From the NCBI RefSeq assembly GCF_013178945.1, contig NZ_JABFDM010000012.1, positions 62,001-126,000 of the forward strand: 64,000 bases of DNA. The letters run 5' to 3'. Below are positions 43,011 to 51,577 of this stretch, in pieces. Under the pieces are notes generated by a model. That model saw only the letters and a list, made by a program, of their open reading frames with translations, searched no databases and was not told where the DNA came from. The first letter of the stretch is position 1. Every line of letters begins with the position of its first letter. The translations under genes were made by a program, and so were the position numbers. The DNA is from Bradyrhizobium aeschynomenes. Lineage in GTDB: Bacteria; Pseudomonadota; Alphaproteobacteria; Rhizobiales; Xanthobacteraceae.

Positions 43011-43397
43011 ATGCGTTCCAAATTGACCATTGCGGCACTGCTGGTGAGCGCGGCCGTGGCTCCGGCCAGCGCCGAGCCCCGCCATGTCTACACGACCATG
43101 GTGCTGGAGGCGTTCGCCACCAAGGTCGAATGCCCCGGCATCGACGTCGCCTATCAGGATCTGGTGAAAAAGGCGCAGGACATGCAGATGCCTGACGGCA
43201 CCACCGAAAAGGTCCGTAAGGCCATCGCCTACATGCACACCGGCGGCAAGATGGGCGAGAAGCAGGACGACGATCTGATGGCGGAGGTGGCCGTCGCCAC
43301 GCAGGCCATCGACCTGGATCAGCGTCGCATGGGCATGACGAACTGGTGCGAGGCACACAAGAAGACCCTCGCCGGCTTCATCCGCCCCAAGAGTTGA
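43011..43397 (+). CDS. Small secreted protein of unknown function
   Basis: A 128-aa protein. A signal peptide (KLTIAALLVSAAVAPASAEP) is followed by a helical mature part of about 105 residues containing two Cys (VECPGID, NWCEAHKK), which may form a disulfide. I do not recognise the family. GGGAGG lies ten bases upstream of the ATG. Confidence 0.75.
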   Translation: MRSKLTIAALLVSAAVAPASAEPRHVYTTMVLEAFATKVECPGIDVAYQDLVKKAQDMQMPDGTTEKVRKAIAYMHTGGKMGEKQDDDLMAEVAVATQAIDLDQRRMGMTNWCEAHKKTLAGFIRPKS

Positions 43398-43623
43398 GAT
43401 CGAGGGCTGAGACCACGAGCCAAGAGCATGGCCTGAGCACGCTCGACGATGCGCCGGCTGCGGCGCACGCAATGGGGTGCGTCTCCAAACACGGATGCTG
43501 GCGCGTCCGGTAAACCGCTGCGGCAGCCTGCATCGGACGGCCGGATAACCTTCGCCGCCTGCGAAGGAACCCGAACGGCCGCCGATGCTTGGCTCAGTCT
43601 CATCGCCGCCGCGGAGCAAAGCC

Positions 43624-44298
43624 ATGCGCATCGAGACCGCCTTTCTGTTCGACCTCGACGGCACCCTGGTCGACAGCGTCTACCAGCATGTGCTGGCGTG
43701 GAAGACGGCGCTCGATGCCGAGAACATCGAGCTGTCGGTATGGCGCATTCATCGCAAGATCGGCATGAGCGGCGGGCTGTTCACCAACCAGCTGCTGCGC
43801 GAGACCGGCTTCGCGATGGAGCCGGACCGGATCGAGCGGCTCAGGTGCGCGCATGCGGCGGCCTACCAGGAACTCGGACGGCAGGTCCGTCCCCTGCCCG
43901 GGGCCCGCGAGCTGCTGGCCTTCCTGACCGATGCCGGCATCCCCTGGGCGATCGCGACATCAGGCCGGATGGAGACGGCCGCCGTCAACCTCGCAGCGCT
44001 GGGCGTCGATCCCAAGCAGAGCCCGGTCGTCACGCGCGACGAAGTTCGCTACGCCAAGCCCGATCCCGACCTGTTCCTGGCGGCAGCCGCCCGCCTGGAC
44101 GTATCGATCGAGCGCGCCGTGGTGGTCGGTGACAGCATCTGGGACATGCTGGCCGCAACGCGCTGCCGGGCGCTCGGCGTCGGCCTCCTGAGCGGCGGCT
44201 ATGGCTCGGAGGAATTGCGGCAGTCCGGAGCGATCCGCGTCTACGAGGATCCGGCCGACCTCCTCGGCCATATCGACGAGGTCGGCGGCCGGCGCTAG
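43624..44298 (+). CDS. HAD-superfamily phosphatase
   Basis: A 224-aa haloacid dehalogenase-type hydrolase. Motif I is FLFDLDGTLVDS (nucleophile Asp), motif II is IATSGRME, motif III Lys is in YAKPDPDLF, and motif IV is VVVGDSIWDMLAA. A helical cap lies between motifs I and II, as in the phosphoglycolate phosphatase/beta-phosphoglucomutase-like subfamily. Small phosphorylated metabolites are the usual substrates; the actual one is unknown. The start at 43624 begins the first strand directly. It converges with the HD-domain gene (6-bp gap). Confidence 0.92.
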   Translation: MRIETAFLFDLDGTLVDSVYQHVLAWKTALDAENIELSVWRIHRKIGMSGGLFTNQLLRETGFAMEPDRIERLRCAHAAAYQELGRQVRPLPGARELLAFLTDAGIPWAIATSGRMETAAVNLAALGVDPKQSPVVTRDEVRYAKPDPDLFLAAAARLDVSIERAVVVGDSIWDMLAATRCRALGVGLLSGGYGSEELRQSGAIRVYEDPADLLGHIDEVGGRR

Positions 44299-44304
44299 CC
44301 GCTC

Positions 44305-45141
44305 TCAGCTCTGCGGGCCGGACAGCGAGATGTCGCGCTCGGCGCGGAACACGTTGGCGTAGAGATTGGCGATCCACTGCCGCCCCGTCGATGTCATGTT
44401 GAGATAGCGGATCTCGGTCTGGATGTGGGGCGCGACGCTGTTCCAATAGAACTGCGGATAGCGATTGACGATATCGGCGGGCGAGCCGTAGCCCAGCTGC
44501 CGGTTGATGCCGACCTCCTCGAATTCGTGATACAGCGCATTGGCCTTGCGGATGTAGTTGGGATCGCCGAGCTGGCCGATCAGATCGGCGGCGCGCACGA
44601 TCGACTGCTCCTCGTCGAACAGCTGGCCGGCGAGCGGCGGAAAGCGCGTGCCTTCGATGGCGCGGGCGATGCGATCCTTGTCGAGCGGCGCCATGCCTTC
44701 GATGCGGTTGATCACGTACAGCTTGGATCGGTCGACGTGATACGGCATCAGGCTGGCATCCGATGAGCCGCGCGGCAGACAGATCTTGCGGCCGCCGCGA
44801 TCGACGACGAACCCGTCGCTGTCGTCTTCCTTGAACAGACCTCGGACATAGCCGATGTCGTGCAGCAGGCAGGCCATGATCACATGGACGTAGTCTTCCG
44901 CCGTCATGTGGCTGTGGAGCGCGCGCCCGCGCAGGATTTCGTGGCCAGCCAGCGTGACCAGCAGCGTGTGCTCGACGTTGTGGTACAGCGCATCGCTGTT
45001 GCCGATGCATTCCAGCGCGATGCGGGCGGCCGCCGGAAGCATCTCCGACAGCTGAGTGTGGGAGGATCCGAACCGCCGGCGCATATAGGAGCTGAGGAAC
45101 CGCTCCAACGCCGCTGCCGCGAGCTCCGGTAAGGTCATCAT
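44305..45141 (-). CDS. HD-domain metal-dependent phosphohydrolase
   Basis: A 278-aa protein with the HD-superfamily metal ligands YHNVEHTLLV and, about 40 residues on, ACLLHDIGYVRG (His-Asp), followed by ARAIEGTRFPP and IVRAADLIGQLGDPNY (second Asp). This resembles cyclic-nucleotide phosphodiesterase/HDc folds; the substrate could be a nucleotide, but nothing in the context identifies it. Length is usual for a single-domain HD hydrolase. The two tandem ATG codons at 45136-45141 leave the start ambiguous by one residue. Confidence 0.88.
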   Translation of the reverse strand: MMTLPELAAAALERFLSSYMRRRFGSSHTQLSEMLPAAARIALECIGNSDALYHNVEHTLLVTLAGHEILRGRALHSHMTAEDYVHVIMACLLHDIGYVRGLFKEDDSDGFVVDRGGRKICLPRGSSDASLMPYHVDRSKLYVINRIEGMAPLDKDRIARAIEGTRFPPLAGQLFDEEQSIVRAADLIGQLGDPNYIRKANALYHEFEEVGINRQLGYGSPADIVNRYPQFYWNSVAPHIQTEIRYLNMTSTGRQWIANLYANVFRAERDISLSGPQS

Positions 45142-45466
45142 CGCTGCCGCCCCGCCTCAGACAGCTCAAAACACAACGCTAAAGACACAACTCGGCAAAA
45201 CGCAAATCGCCAGGACGCTGCTAGGAAAGGCACGGCTCAGGACACGGCTCGATGTCGGACGCGAGCGGTCGAACACATCAGGGCGCAACCGCCCGCCTCG
45301 CGCGCGGAGCATAGCGCAGGTTGCGGATGTCGGCCACACCCGGATGACGATGCCCGGGAAATTGCGGGCGCCGTCCCATCTCGTTTGGCGGCGGGGCCGC
45401 GAACCGGCAGCGAGCCGGATCGCACTCGTCGCAGGCAACGCGAATGCCGCTGCCCGGCCGCAAGGC
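45142..45466. other. Intergenic region, nothing recognised
   Basis: About 325 bp between two minus-strand genes. Frames here are shadows with no ribosome site, and no repeat or promoter motif stands out. Confidence 0.4.
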
Positions 45467-46351
45467 TCAGGCGACGTCAGCCCGCGGGGTTTCCTCAGGC
45501 TGCGCCGCAAGCGCGTCGAGATCGACGAGCGCTGGATCGTCCGGCGTCGGCTCGCTCTGCTGCGGCCCGCTGCCATGGACATGCATCAGCGTCTGCACCC
45601 GCCGCGCATTGAGATAGTCGACGTGCTGGTGCGCCAGCGCGAGCGGCAACAGCGCCTTGGGCAGCGCCGTCATGGTGAAGGCGGGAACGCGCTTCACCTC
45701 CTCGCCCTCGCGCCAGGTCAGCGGATTGAGCGTGTAGATCATCTGGCGGTCGGTCTCGGGCGCGGGCAATTGCCTGACCTCGGGCGGCGCCAGCAGCGCC
45801 ACGTTGATGTTGCCCGCCCGCGTGCGCGTCGCCGCCGTGCGCAGCTCCCAGCAGATCAGCTCGGCGGCCGACAGCACCTCGCGGCGGATATCGTCGACAT
45901 CGGCGGCGAAGCGGCTGGCCTCGGTCAACGCGGCGCGGCCGCGCGTGACCGCGTCCACGAGGGCCGCCGCACCGATCTCGAAGCGCGGAACCGCCTGCTC
46001 GATCGCGGACGCCACCGCCTCGATCTCGTTGGCGGCGCGGTCGCGATCGCGCTGCGCCACCGCGTCGGCAAAGGCGCGTTCGGCCAGGACGATCTGCTCG
46101 TCGCATTCGGCCACGGACGCGCGCAGCGCCTTGGCCTTGTGCTCGACCGCCTGCATCTTCGCTTCGGCGCGGTCGAGCTGGCCGTTGCTGGCCCCCGCCT
46201 TGGCGAGCCGCTCGGCGGCGACGCGCTTCTCCTCCAGCGCCCGCTCGGCGACGACGAGCCGCTCGGTCAGCCGCTGCCGCGCCGCCTGCTTGTCCTTCAG
46301 CGCGCGCTCGAAGATCTCGACCGGGCTCAGCTCACGCTTGAAAAAGACCAT
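45467..46351 (-). CDS. Coiled-coil protein of unknown function
   Basis: A 294-aa soluble protein. The N-terminal 120 residues are helical and charged (FERALKDKQAARQRLTERLV and AERALEEKRVAAERLAKAG), forming a coiled coil. The C-terminal half has globular stretches (IYTLNPLTWREGEEVKRVPA, FTMTALPKALLPLALAHQHV). No signal peptide or catalytic motif is seen. The family is not recognised. The ATG at 46349-46351 starts MVFFKRELSPVEIF. It appears monocistronic. Confidence 0.75.
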   Translation of the reverse strand: MVFFKRELSPVEIFERALKDKQAARQRLTERLVVAERALEEKRVAAERLAKAGASNGQLDRAEAKMQAVEHKAKALRASVAECDEQIVLAERAFADAVAQRDRDRAANEIEAVASAIEQAVPRFEIGAAALVDAVTRGRAALTEASRFAADVDDIRREVLSAAELICWELRTAATRTRAGNINVALLAPPEVRQLPAPETDRQMIYTLNPLTWREGEEVKRVPAFTMTALPKALLPLALAHQHVDYLNARRVQTLMHVHGSGPQQSEPTPDDPALVDLDALAAQPEETPRADVA

Positions 46352-46571
46352 GGCAATATCCCTGGACGGCGGTCGTGCCGACGACGTTGGTCAACGGCGA
46401 ATCCGCTGCCGAATCATTGCCTGAATCTTGCGGGCAAATTGGGTCGGAAACCAGGATGAGAATGCGGACGCCCCCTCTTGACGGGCATCCCCTGCCACGA
46501 ATGCGCGCAGCAGAGTCGGCGCCTGCGCCCGAGCGCGCGGCCGACGATTCACTAAAATCAGAATGATGACC

Positions 46572-46757
46572 TTAGCTCTGATGCGGTCCGCGCATCATCT
46601 TCATGGCTTCCGCAATGTGACGCCATTCTCTGGCCTCCTCCGCCTCGCCGCCCGTCTCGCATCTCTGCGCCTGCTGCGCCGCCTGCGCGATCGCGGCAGG
46701 CCCGTGCATCTCGAGCATCTGACGCGCGACGGCATGGATCTGCGTTTCGGACATCAT
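46572..46757 (-). CDS. Small DUF6961-like protein
   Basis: A 61-aa helical protein: MMSETQIHAVARQMLEMHGP, then IAQAAQQAQRCETGGEAEEA and REWRHIAEAMKMMRGPHQS. The layout (A..mi..hG..A...A...a......g...a...W..I..A) matches the DUF6961 type of small proteins; function is unknown. A GGAAC-n17-GTT motif lies 33 bp upstream. Confidence 0.72.
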   Translation of the reverse strand: MMSETQIHAVARQMLEMHGPAAIAQAAQQAQRCETGGEAEEAREWRHIAEAMKMMRGPHQS

Positions 46758-46789
46758 GCGCGGTGCTCCTATCGCCCTGGAATTCGCCG

Positions 46790-46816
46790 TTAACCACGAC
46801 GCGCGCGATAAGTTCC
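46790..46816 (-). promoter_or_regulatory. Candidate EcfG-type promoter of the DUF6961-like gene
   Basis: On the minus strand, GGAAC (46816-46812), 17 bases, then GTTAA ending at 46790, 32 bp before the start codon. Confidence 0.5.
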
Positions 46817-46975
46817 AGAATCGCGCAATTGTGTGATTCCGGTCACGGCAGATGCGGTTCCAAAAGGCAACACTGCGCCCGTAATTTACCTTACGTGCTC
46901 AATCGTAATTTCGCGCAGCGCGCTGCGCTGCTAGTTGTGAGATAGATTCGAGCGATGGTGGCTGAGGAGCGAGAC

Positions 46976-47209
46976 ATGACACAGGTCTTCTTTCATTGCT
47001 CCAACGACGATGAGATCCTGATCGACCGGCGTGGAACCGCGGTTCTCGATCTCTCCGAAGCGCGCGACCACGCGACGCGCGTGATGCACGCGCTGATTTC
47101 GGCAGAGAGCGAGGAGGACTGGCGCGACTGGGTGCTTCACGTCGCCGATGACCTCGACGAGGAGATCTTCGCGGTGCCGTTCTCATCCATCCTCGGCCGC
47201 ATGCATTGA
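46976..47209 (+). CDS. DUF6894-like small protein
   Basis: A 77-aa protein: MTQVFFHCSNDDEILIDRRG, then AVLDLSEARDHATRVMHALI and DWRDWVLHVADDLDEEIFAV. The pattern y.FhCs.d...iD..G..l.dl.eAr..A..... is that of DUF6894, a small single-domain family abundant in Rhizobiales. Function is unknown. GAGGAG eight bases upstream of the ATG fixes the start. Confidence 0.82.
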   Translation: MTQVFFHCSNDDEILIDRRGTAVLDLSEARDHATRVMHALISAESEEDWRDWVLHVADDLDEEIFAVPFSSILGRMH

Positions 47210-47223
47210 GATCGAGGCCCGTG

Positions 47224-47385
47224 ATGTTCGCGTCTGGAAATCTCCGCCTGGCTGCGTTGCGCGATCGCTGGAAGAGCTTCTTCGCGCTGGTCAGCGATCC
47301 CTACCGTCCCGAGCGCTACTACATGCGCGGCCCCGGCCCGAAATGGCGCGCCAAGTACGGAACCCGCCGTGTGACGCAGAGCTGA
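47224..47385 (+). CDS. Possible 53-aa basic protein
   Basis: A short frame after the DUF6894 gene (14-bp gap): MFASGNLRLAALRDRWKSFF, then ALVSDPYRPERYYMRGPGPK and WRAKYGTRRV. It is basic and rich in Tyr, Arg and Trp, with a protein-like composition. A GTG directly precedes the ATG. There is no strong ribosome site (GAGGCCC only), but it may be translationally coupled to its neighbour. The family is not recognised. Confidence 0.5.
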   Translation: MFASGNLRLAALRDRWKSFFALVSDPYRPERYYMRGPGPKWRAKYGTRRVTQS

Positions 47386-47485
47386 CGCACTCATCGGCCG
47401 CCCACGCAGCGGGTCGTCCCCAACCGCATTCTTCTCGCCACATTTGTCCTTCATTTCGGCGGCGGTGAGACGAAGGGGACATCGC

Positions 47486-47884
47486 ATGACCAGAATGCTG
47501 GCCACAACGGCGCTTGCAATCATACTCATGACATCTGCCTTGATGCCGTCAGCGCGAGCCGACGAGCATCGCGGCGGTGATGCTGCGCTCGGCGCCTTGT
47601 CGGGCGCCGTCGTGTTCGGCCCGGTCGGCGCTGTCGCAGGCGCCGTGGTCGGCTACACCGCCGGCCCTTCGATCGCCCGCTCCTGGGGCTTCCGACGCTC
47701 GCGCGCAGCCCGCTCGCAGCAGGTCCGTCGTCCGGTCCGCGACAGCCAGGCGGCAATGGTCGACTCCGCGCAGCCGCCGCAACAGGCATCGCCACGCAGT
47801 GCGCCGTCGCAACCGAGGACAGCCGCCGCTGCGCCGCCGGTCCCGCGCGGCCCCGTCGCACCGCCGGTGCAGACGCTCGAATAG
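47486..47884 (+). CDS. Secreted glycine-zipper protein with Pro/Gln-rich tail
   Basis: A 132-aa protein. A signal peptide (MLATTALAIILMTSALMPSA, cleavage near ARA) is followed by a glycine-zipper-like hydrophobic stretch (GALSGAVVFGPVGAVAGAVV) and a basic, then Pro/Ala/Gln-rich tail (QPPQQASPRSAPSQPRTAAA). It may be outer-membrane or periplasmic. Function is unknown. GAAGGGGA precedes the ATG at 47486. It converges with the D-2-hydroxyacid dehydrogenase gene (14-bp gap). Confidence 0.75.
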   Translation: MTRMLATTALAIILMTSALMPSARADEHRGGDAALGALSGAVVFGPVGAVAGAVVGYTAGPSIARSWGFRRSRAARSQQVRRPVRDSQAAMVDSAQPPQQASPRSAPSQPRTAAAAPPVPRGPVAPPVQTLE

Positions 47885-47898
47885 ACCCGCGCGTCGGC

Positions 47899-48825
47899 TC
47901 AATAGCCGCGGACGCGATCGACGACGTTGAGCAGCGGCTCACCGCGCAGCAGCCGCCGGGCGTTCTCGGCGACCTGCTGCGCGATCGTCTCCCAGGACGC
48001 GATCGCCGCCATGTGCGGCGTCACCAGCACGCCCGGCTCGCGCCACAACGTGTGGTCCGCAGGCAGCGGCTCCTGCTCGAACACGTCGAGCACGGCGCCG
48101 CGCAGATGACCGCTGCGCAGCAGCGCGAGCATGTCGTCCATCACGAGGTGCTCGCCGCGGCTGCACAGGATCAGCGCGGCGCCCTTCGGCAGCCGGCTCA
48201 GACGCGCCGCATCGAGCAGCCCGACCGTCGACGGCGTGAGCGGCAGCAGTGAGACCAGGATATCGGCCTCGCTGAGGAAGTCATCGAGCGCATCGGCACC
48301 GCTGAACGTCCTCACGCCTTCGAGCTGCTTGGGCGAGCGCGACCACGCGCTGACAGCGTAGCCGAGCGCGACCAGACGGCGCGCAGCGTCGGTGCCGAGC
48401 GCCCCGAGTCCGAGAATGCCGACCCTGCAATCCCCGGCCGCACGCTGCTCGTAGCGGCGCCACAGGCCGTCACGCGCATTGCCGATCACGCGGTCGAAAT
48501 CACGATGAAAATACAGCGTGGCCCACAGCACGAACTCGGTCATCGCCGAGGTGATGTCGGGATCGACGATCCGGCACAACGGCACATCGGGAACGGCCGG
48601 GTCGGACAGGATGTTGTCGACGCCGGCGGCGATCGAGTGGATCAGCCGCAGCTTCGGCATCGCCGCCAGCGCGCCGGGCTCCGGCTTCCAACACACCGCA
48701 AGCTCCGCGCCGCGCGCGGCGGGCTCCGGCCAGGATGCGACGGTCACGCCCGGCAGCTCGCGCGCGAGCACCGCCTTCATCGGATCCATCAGCCCCGGGC
48801 GGCTGAGGAGTGCGACGCTGATCAT
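47899..48825 (-). CDS. D-2-hydroxyacid dehydrogenase (GhrA-like glyoxylate/hydroxypyruvate reductase)
   Basis: A 308-aa protein. The NAD(P) motif is GILGLGALGTDAARRLVALG, and the catalytic residues lie in LILCSRGEHLVMDD (Arg), DVFEQEPLP (Glu) and LVTPHMAAIASW (His). N-terminal catalytic-lobe features (LIHSIAAGVDNIL) match the GhrA subgroup that reduces glyoxylate or hydroxypyruvate; the true substrate here is not known. It overlaps the upstream M20 deacylase gene by four bases (ATGA), so it is translationally coupled as the last gene of the gabT operon. Confidence 0.9.
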   Translation of the reverse strand: MISVALLSRPGLMDPMKAVLARELPGVTVASWPEPAARGAELAVCWKPEPGALAAMPKLRLIHSIAAGVDNILSDPAVPDVPLCRIVDPDITSAMTEFVLWATLYFHRDFDRVIGNARDGLWRRYEQRAAGDCRVGILGLGALGTDAARRLVALGYAVSAWSRSPKQLEGVRTFSGADALDDFLSEADILVSLLPLTPSTVGLLDAARLSRLPKGAALILCSRGEHLVMDDMLALLRSGHLRGAVLDVFEQEPLPADHTLWREPGVLVTPHMAAIASWETIAQQVAENARRLLRGEPLLNVVDRVRGY

Positions 48826-50120
48826 GCCGGCCGCAACCCGCACCATTGCGCGACGAACATCGCGATCGAGAGCGTCGTCTTGCGCACGCTGTCGAGATCG
48901 ACGCGCTCGTCGAACGCATGCGGACCGATGCCGTAGGGGCCGTAGCACAGCGCCGGAATGCCGTAATCGATCGCGTAGTAGCGCGTGTCGTTGACCGCCG
49001 TGGACAGCCGCACGTCCAGTGGCTTTTCGAACACCCGCGCATGAACCTCGGCGAGCGCGGCCTCGGCAGCGCTGCCGGGCTCGCAGACGGCGGGATCGGC
49101 CTGGAAGCCACTCCACACCAGCTCGACCGGATTCTCCGACAGGAAACTATCCGTCGCCTGCGCCTTGGCGAGGCACTGCTCGATGCCCGCCATGGCCTGT
49201 GCCGGCGTCTCGCCGGGCAGCACGCCGAGGCGGCAATCGAGATCGCACCAGGCCGGCGTCGAGCTCGCCCAGTCGCCGCCCTTGATGATGCCGACGTTGA
49301 ACTTGATCGGATTCTTCACGCCCGAGAACCACGCATTCGAGGTGGCGCGCGCGTTGATCTCGTCAGTGTGCTCCTGGAAGGCGCGGATCAGATGCATCGC
49401 CGAGAGAATGGCATTGGTGCCGGTCTCCGCATAGGCGACGTGCACCGGCGTGCCGCGCACGCGCAAGCGAAACCAGATCGCGCCGACCTGGGCGCGGGTC
49501 AGCGTGTGGCCGGTCGGCTCCGGGATCAGGCACGCATCGGCCGTATAGCCGCGCATCAGGGTCGAGAGCGCGCCGTTGCCGGTGCTCTCCTCCTCGGTCA
49601 CCGTCTCCACGTGAACGCGCCCGTCCGGCACGAAGCCCGCGGCCTTGATCGCATCGAGCGCGAAGATCATCGCGGAGACGCCGGCCTTCATGTCCTGCGC
49701 GCCGCGGCCGATCATCCAGCCGTCGCGCACGATGGCGTCGTAGGGCGCATCGCTCCAGAGGTCGGTCGGTCCCTCCGGCACGACGTCGATGTGGCCCTGC
49801 AAGATCAGGCTGCGGCCCTTGCCCTGGCCATCGAGGGTTGCCACCACCTGCTGCGAGCCGTCGAGCGCAATGGTGTCCATCGGCGCGGCCTTGGGATGCC
49901 GCATCAGGTCGACGTCGGCGAGGTTGAAGCGGTCGACCTTGTAGCCGCGCGCTTCGAACTCCTTCGCCAGCCAGTCCTGCACCGGCGCTTCCTCGCCGCG
50001 CAGGCTGCGAAACTGCACCAGTTGCTGCAGGAAGGCGACCTGCTGCTTGAAGTTGGCATCCACAGCGGCGGCGAGCCGCTCCATCACATCGTTCGGCACA
50101 GCCGCCGCAGTTTCAGTCAC
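48822..50120 (-). CDS. M20-family ArgE/DapE-type deacylase
   Basis: A 432-aa zinc peptidase-type amidohydrolase. Metal ligands and catalytic residues are in LILQGHIDVVPEG (His, Asp), GRGAQDMKAGVSA (Asp), TVTEEESTGNG (Glu-Glu) and CLIPEPTGH. A dimerisation domain follows, and the last ligand His is near GIGPHAFDERVDL. ArgE/DapE-like enzymes hydrolyse N-acyl amino acids or amides. The GTG at 50118-50120 (VTETAAAVP) is preferred, with GGAGG eight bases upstream. It lies 37 bp after gabT and overlaps the dehydrogenase, so the three genes form one operon. Confidence 0.92.
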   Translation of the reverse strand: MTETAAAVPNDVMERLAAAVDANFKQQVAFLQQLVQFRSLRGEEAPVQDWLAKEFEARGYKVDRFNLADVDLMRHPKAAPMDTIALDGSQQVVATLDGQGKGRSLILQGHIDVVPEGPTDLWSDAPYDAIVRDGWMIGRGAQDMKAGVSAMIFALDAIKAAGFVPDGRVHVETVTEEESTGNGALSTLMRGYTADACLIPEPTGHTLTRAQVGAIWFRLRVRGTPVHVAYAETGTNAILSAMHLIRAFQEHTDEINARATSNAWFSGVKNPIKFNVGIIKGGDWASSTPAWCDLDCRLGVLPGETPAQAMAGIEQCLAKAQATDSFLSENPVELVWSGFQADPAVCEPGSAAEAALAEVHARVFEKPLDVRLSTAVNDTRYYAIDYGIPALCYGPYGIGPHAFDERVDLDSVRKTTLSIAMFVAQWCGLRPA

Positions 50121-50157
50121 GCAAAGCCTCCAGCCTTCCCAACTCACCCTGTCCGCG

Positions 50158-51447
50158 TCACGCGGCCAGGCATTTCTCCAGGATCGCCAGCCCCTCGTCC
50201 ACGATCGCGTCCGACGCCGTCAACGGCACGAGAATGCGGATGGTGCTCGCAGTCACGCCGCAGGATAGCAGAATGAGTCCGTTCTCGTGCGCCACGCGGG
50301 TCACGCGCTTGGTCATCTCGGCATCCGGCTCGTCGCTGCCACGCTGCTTGAGAATATCGAATGCAACCATCGCGCCAGGACCGCGCGGCCCGGAAACCGG
50401 AACCAGATTGTTGGCGCGCGAGAAGCGCTCGATCGCCGCCCTCAGCCGTTCGCCGATCGCATTGGCGCGGTCGAGCAGCTTCTCCTGCTCGAACACGTCG
50501 AGCACGGCGAGCGCGGCCGCACAGGCCAGCGGATTGCCGCCATAGGTGCCGCCGAGGCCGCCCGGCTCCGCCGCATCCATGATCGCGGCGCGGCCGATCA
50601 CGCCGGACAGCGGCATGCCGCCGGCGAGACTCTTGGCGACGCAGATCAGGTCCGGCTGCACGTCGTAATGCTCCATCGCGAACATCTTGCCGGTGCGGCC
50701 GAAGCCGGTCTGCACCTCGTCGGCGATCAGCACGATGCCATGGGCGTCGCAGATCCGGCGCAGGCCGCGCATCAGCTCGGGCGGCGCCGGGTGGAAGCCG
50801 CCCTCGCCCTGCACCGGCTCGATGATGATCGCCGCGACCTGCGAGGCGTCGATGTCCGCCTTGAAGATGAAGTTGATGTAGGACAGCGTATCCTCGACTG
50901 AGACATTGCTGCCCGCGATCGGGAACGGTGCGTGCCAGACGCCCGGCAGCGGCGGGCCGAACGGCTTCTTGTACGGCATCACCTTGCCGGTCATCGCATT
51001 GGCGAGCGCGGTGCGGCCGTGGAAGGCGCCGGTGAAGGCGATGATGCCGCTGCGCCCCGTGGCGGCGCGCGCGATCTTGATGGCGTTCTCGGTCGCCTCT
51101 GCGCCGGTCGTCAGCAGGATCGACTTGGCGGGGCCGGCGATCGGCGCCAGCGCGTTCAGCCGCTCGCTCAAGCGAACGTAGGGCTCGTATTGCAGGACCT
51201 GGAAACAGGTGTGGGTGAAGCGGTCGAGCTGCGCCCGGATCGCGGCCACCACATGCGGATGGCAATGGCCGGTGTTGAGCACGGCGATGCCGCCGGCGAA
51301 GTCGACATAGCGCTTGCCTTCGACGTCCCAGACCTCGCTGTTGAGAGCGCGGTCGGCGAACAGCGGCGTCGCGTAGCTCACGCCCCTGACCACGGCCTCG
51401 TGCCGACGCGCCAGCAGTTCTTCATTCGCAGCCGAATTCGCTACCAT
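50158..51447 (-). CDS. gabT: 4-aminobutyrate aminotransferase (class III PLP enzyme)
   Basis: A 429-aa aminotransferase. Landmarks are YVDFAGGIAVLNTGHCHPHV, LLTTGAEATENAIKIARAAT, FTGAFHGRTALANAMTGKV, IIIEPVQGEGGFHPAP, LIADEVQTGFGRTG and the PLP-Lys region PDLICVAKSLAGGMPLSGVI. It transfers the amino group of GABA or a related omega-amino acid to 2-oxoglutarate, yielding succinate semialdehyde from GABA. The nearby M20 deacylase suggests an acylated or related amine as the upstream substrate. It is the first gene of a three-gene operon and is preceded by a LysR gene on the same strand. Confidence 0.94.
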   Translation of the reverse strand: MVANSAANEELLARRHEAVVRGVSYATPLFADRALNSEVWDVEGKRYVDFAGGIAVLNTGHCHPHVVAAIRAQLDRFTHTCFQVLQYEPYVRLSERLNALAPIAGPAKSILLTTGAEATENAIKIARAATGRSGIIAFTGAFHGRTALANAMTGKVMPYKKPFGPPLPGVWHAPFPIAGSNVSVEDTLSYINFIFKADIDASQVAAIIIEPVQGEGGFHPAPPELMRGLRRICDAHGIVLIADEVQTGFGRTGKMFAMEHYDVQPDLICVAKSLAGGMPLSGVIGRAAIMDAAEPGGLGGTYGGNPLACAAALAVLDVFEQEKLLDRANAIGERLRAAIERFSRANNLVPVSGPRGPGAMVAFDILKQRGSDEPDAEMTKRVTRVAHENGLILLSCGVTASTIRILVPLTASDAIVDEGLAILEKCLAA

Positions 51448-51577
51448 GGCTCACCTCTCGTGCAGGATTTGAGCAGCAGGCTAGGCCGGGCAGCGACGTG
51501 ATCAATCAGCTTGTTCCGCCCGACAGGTGACTTCAAGGCACCAAACAGCAAGGCACCAGACAGCCACCGATGCGCCG

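Noticed and set aside
45166..45582. Open frames across the 45.1-45.5 kb gap
   Set aside because: They are Arg/Ser-rich shadow translations overlapping the coiled-coil gene, without ribosome sites.
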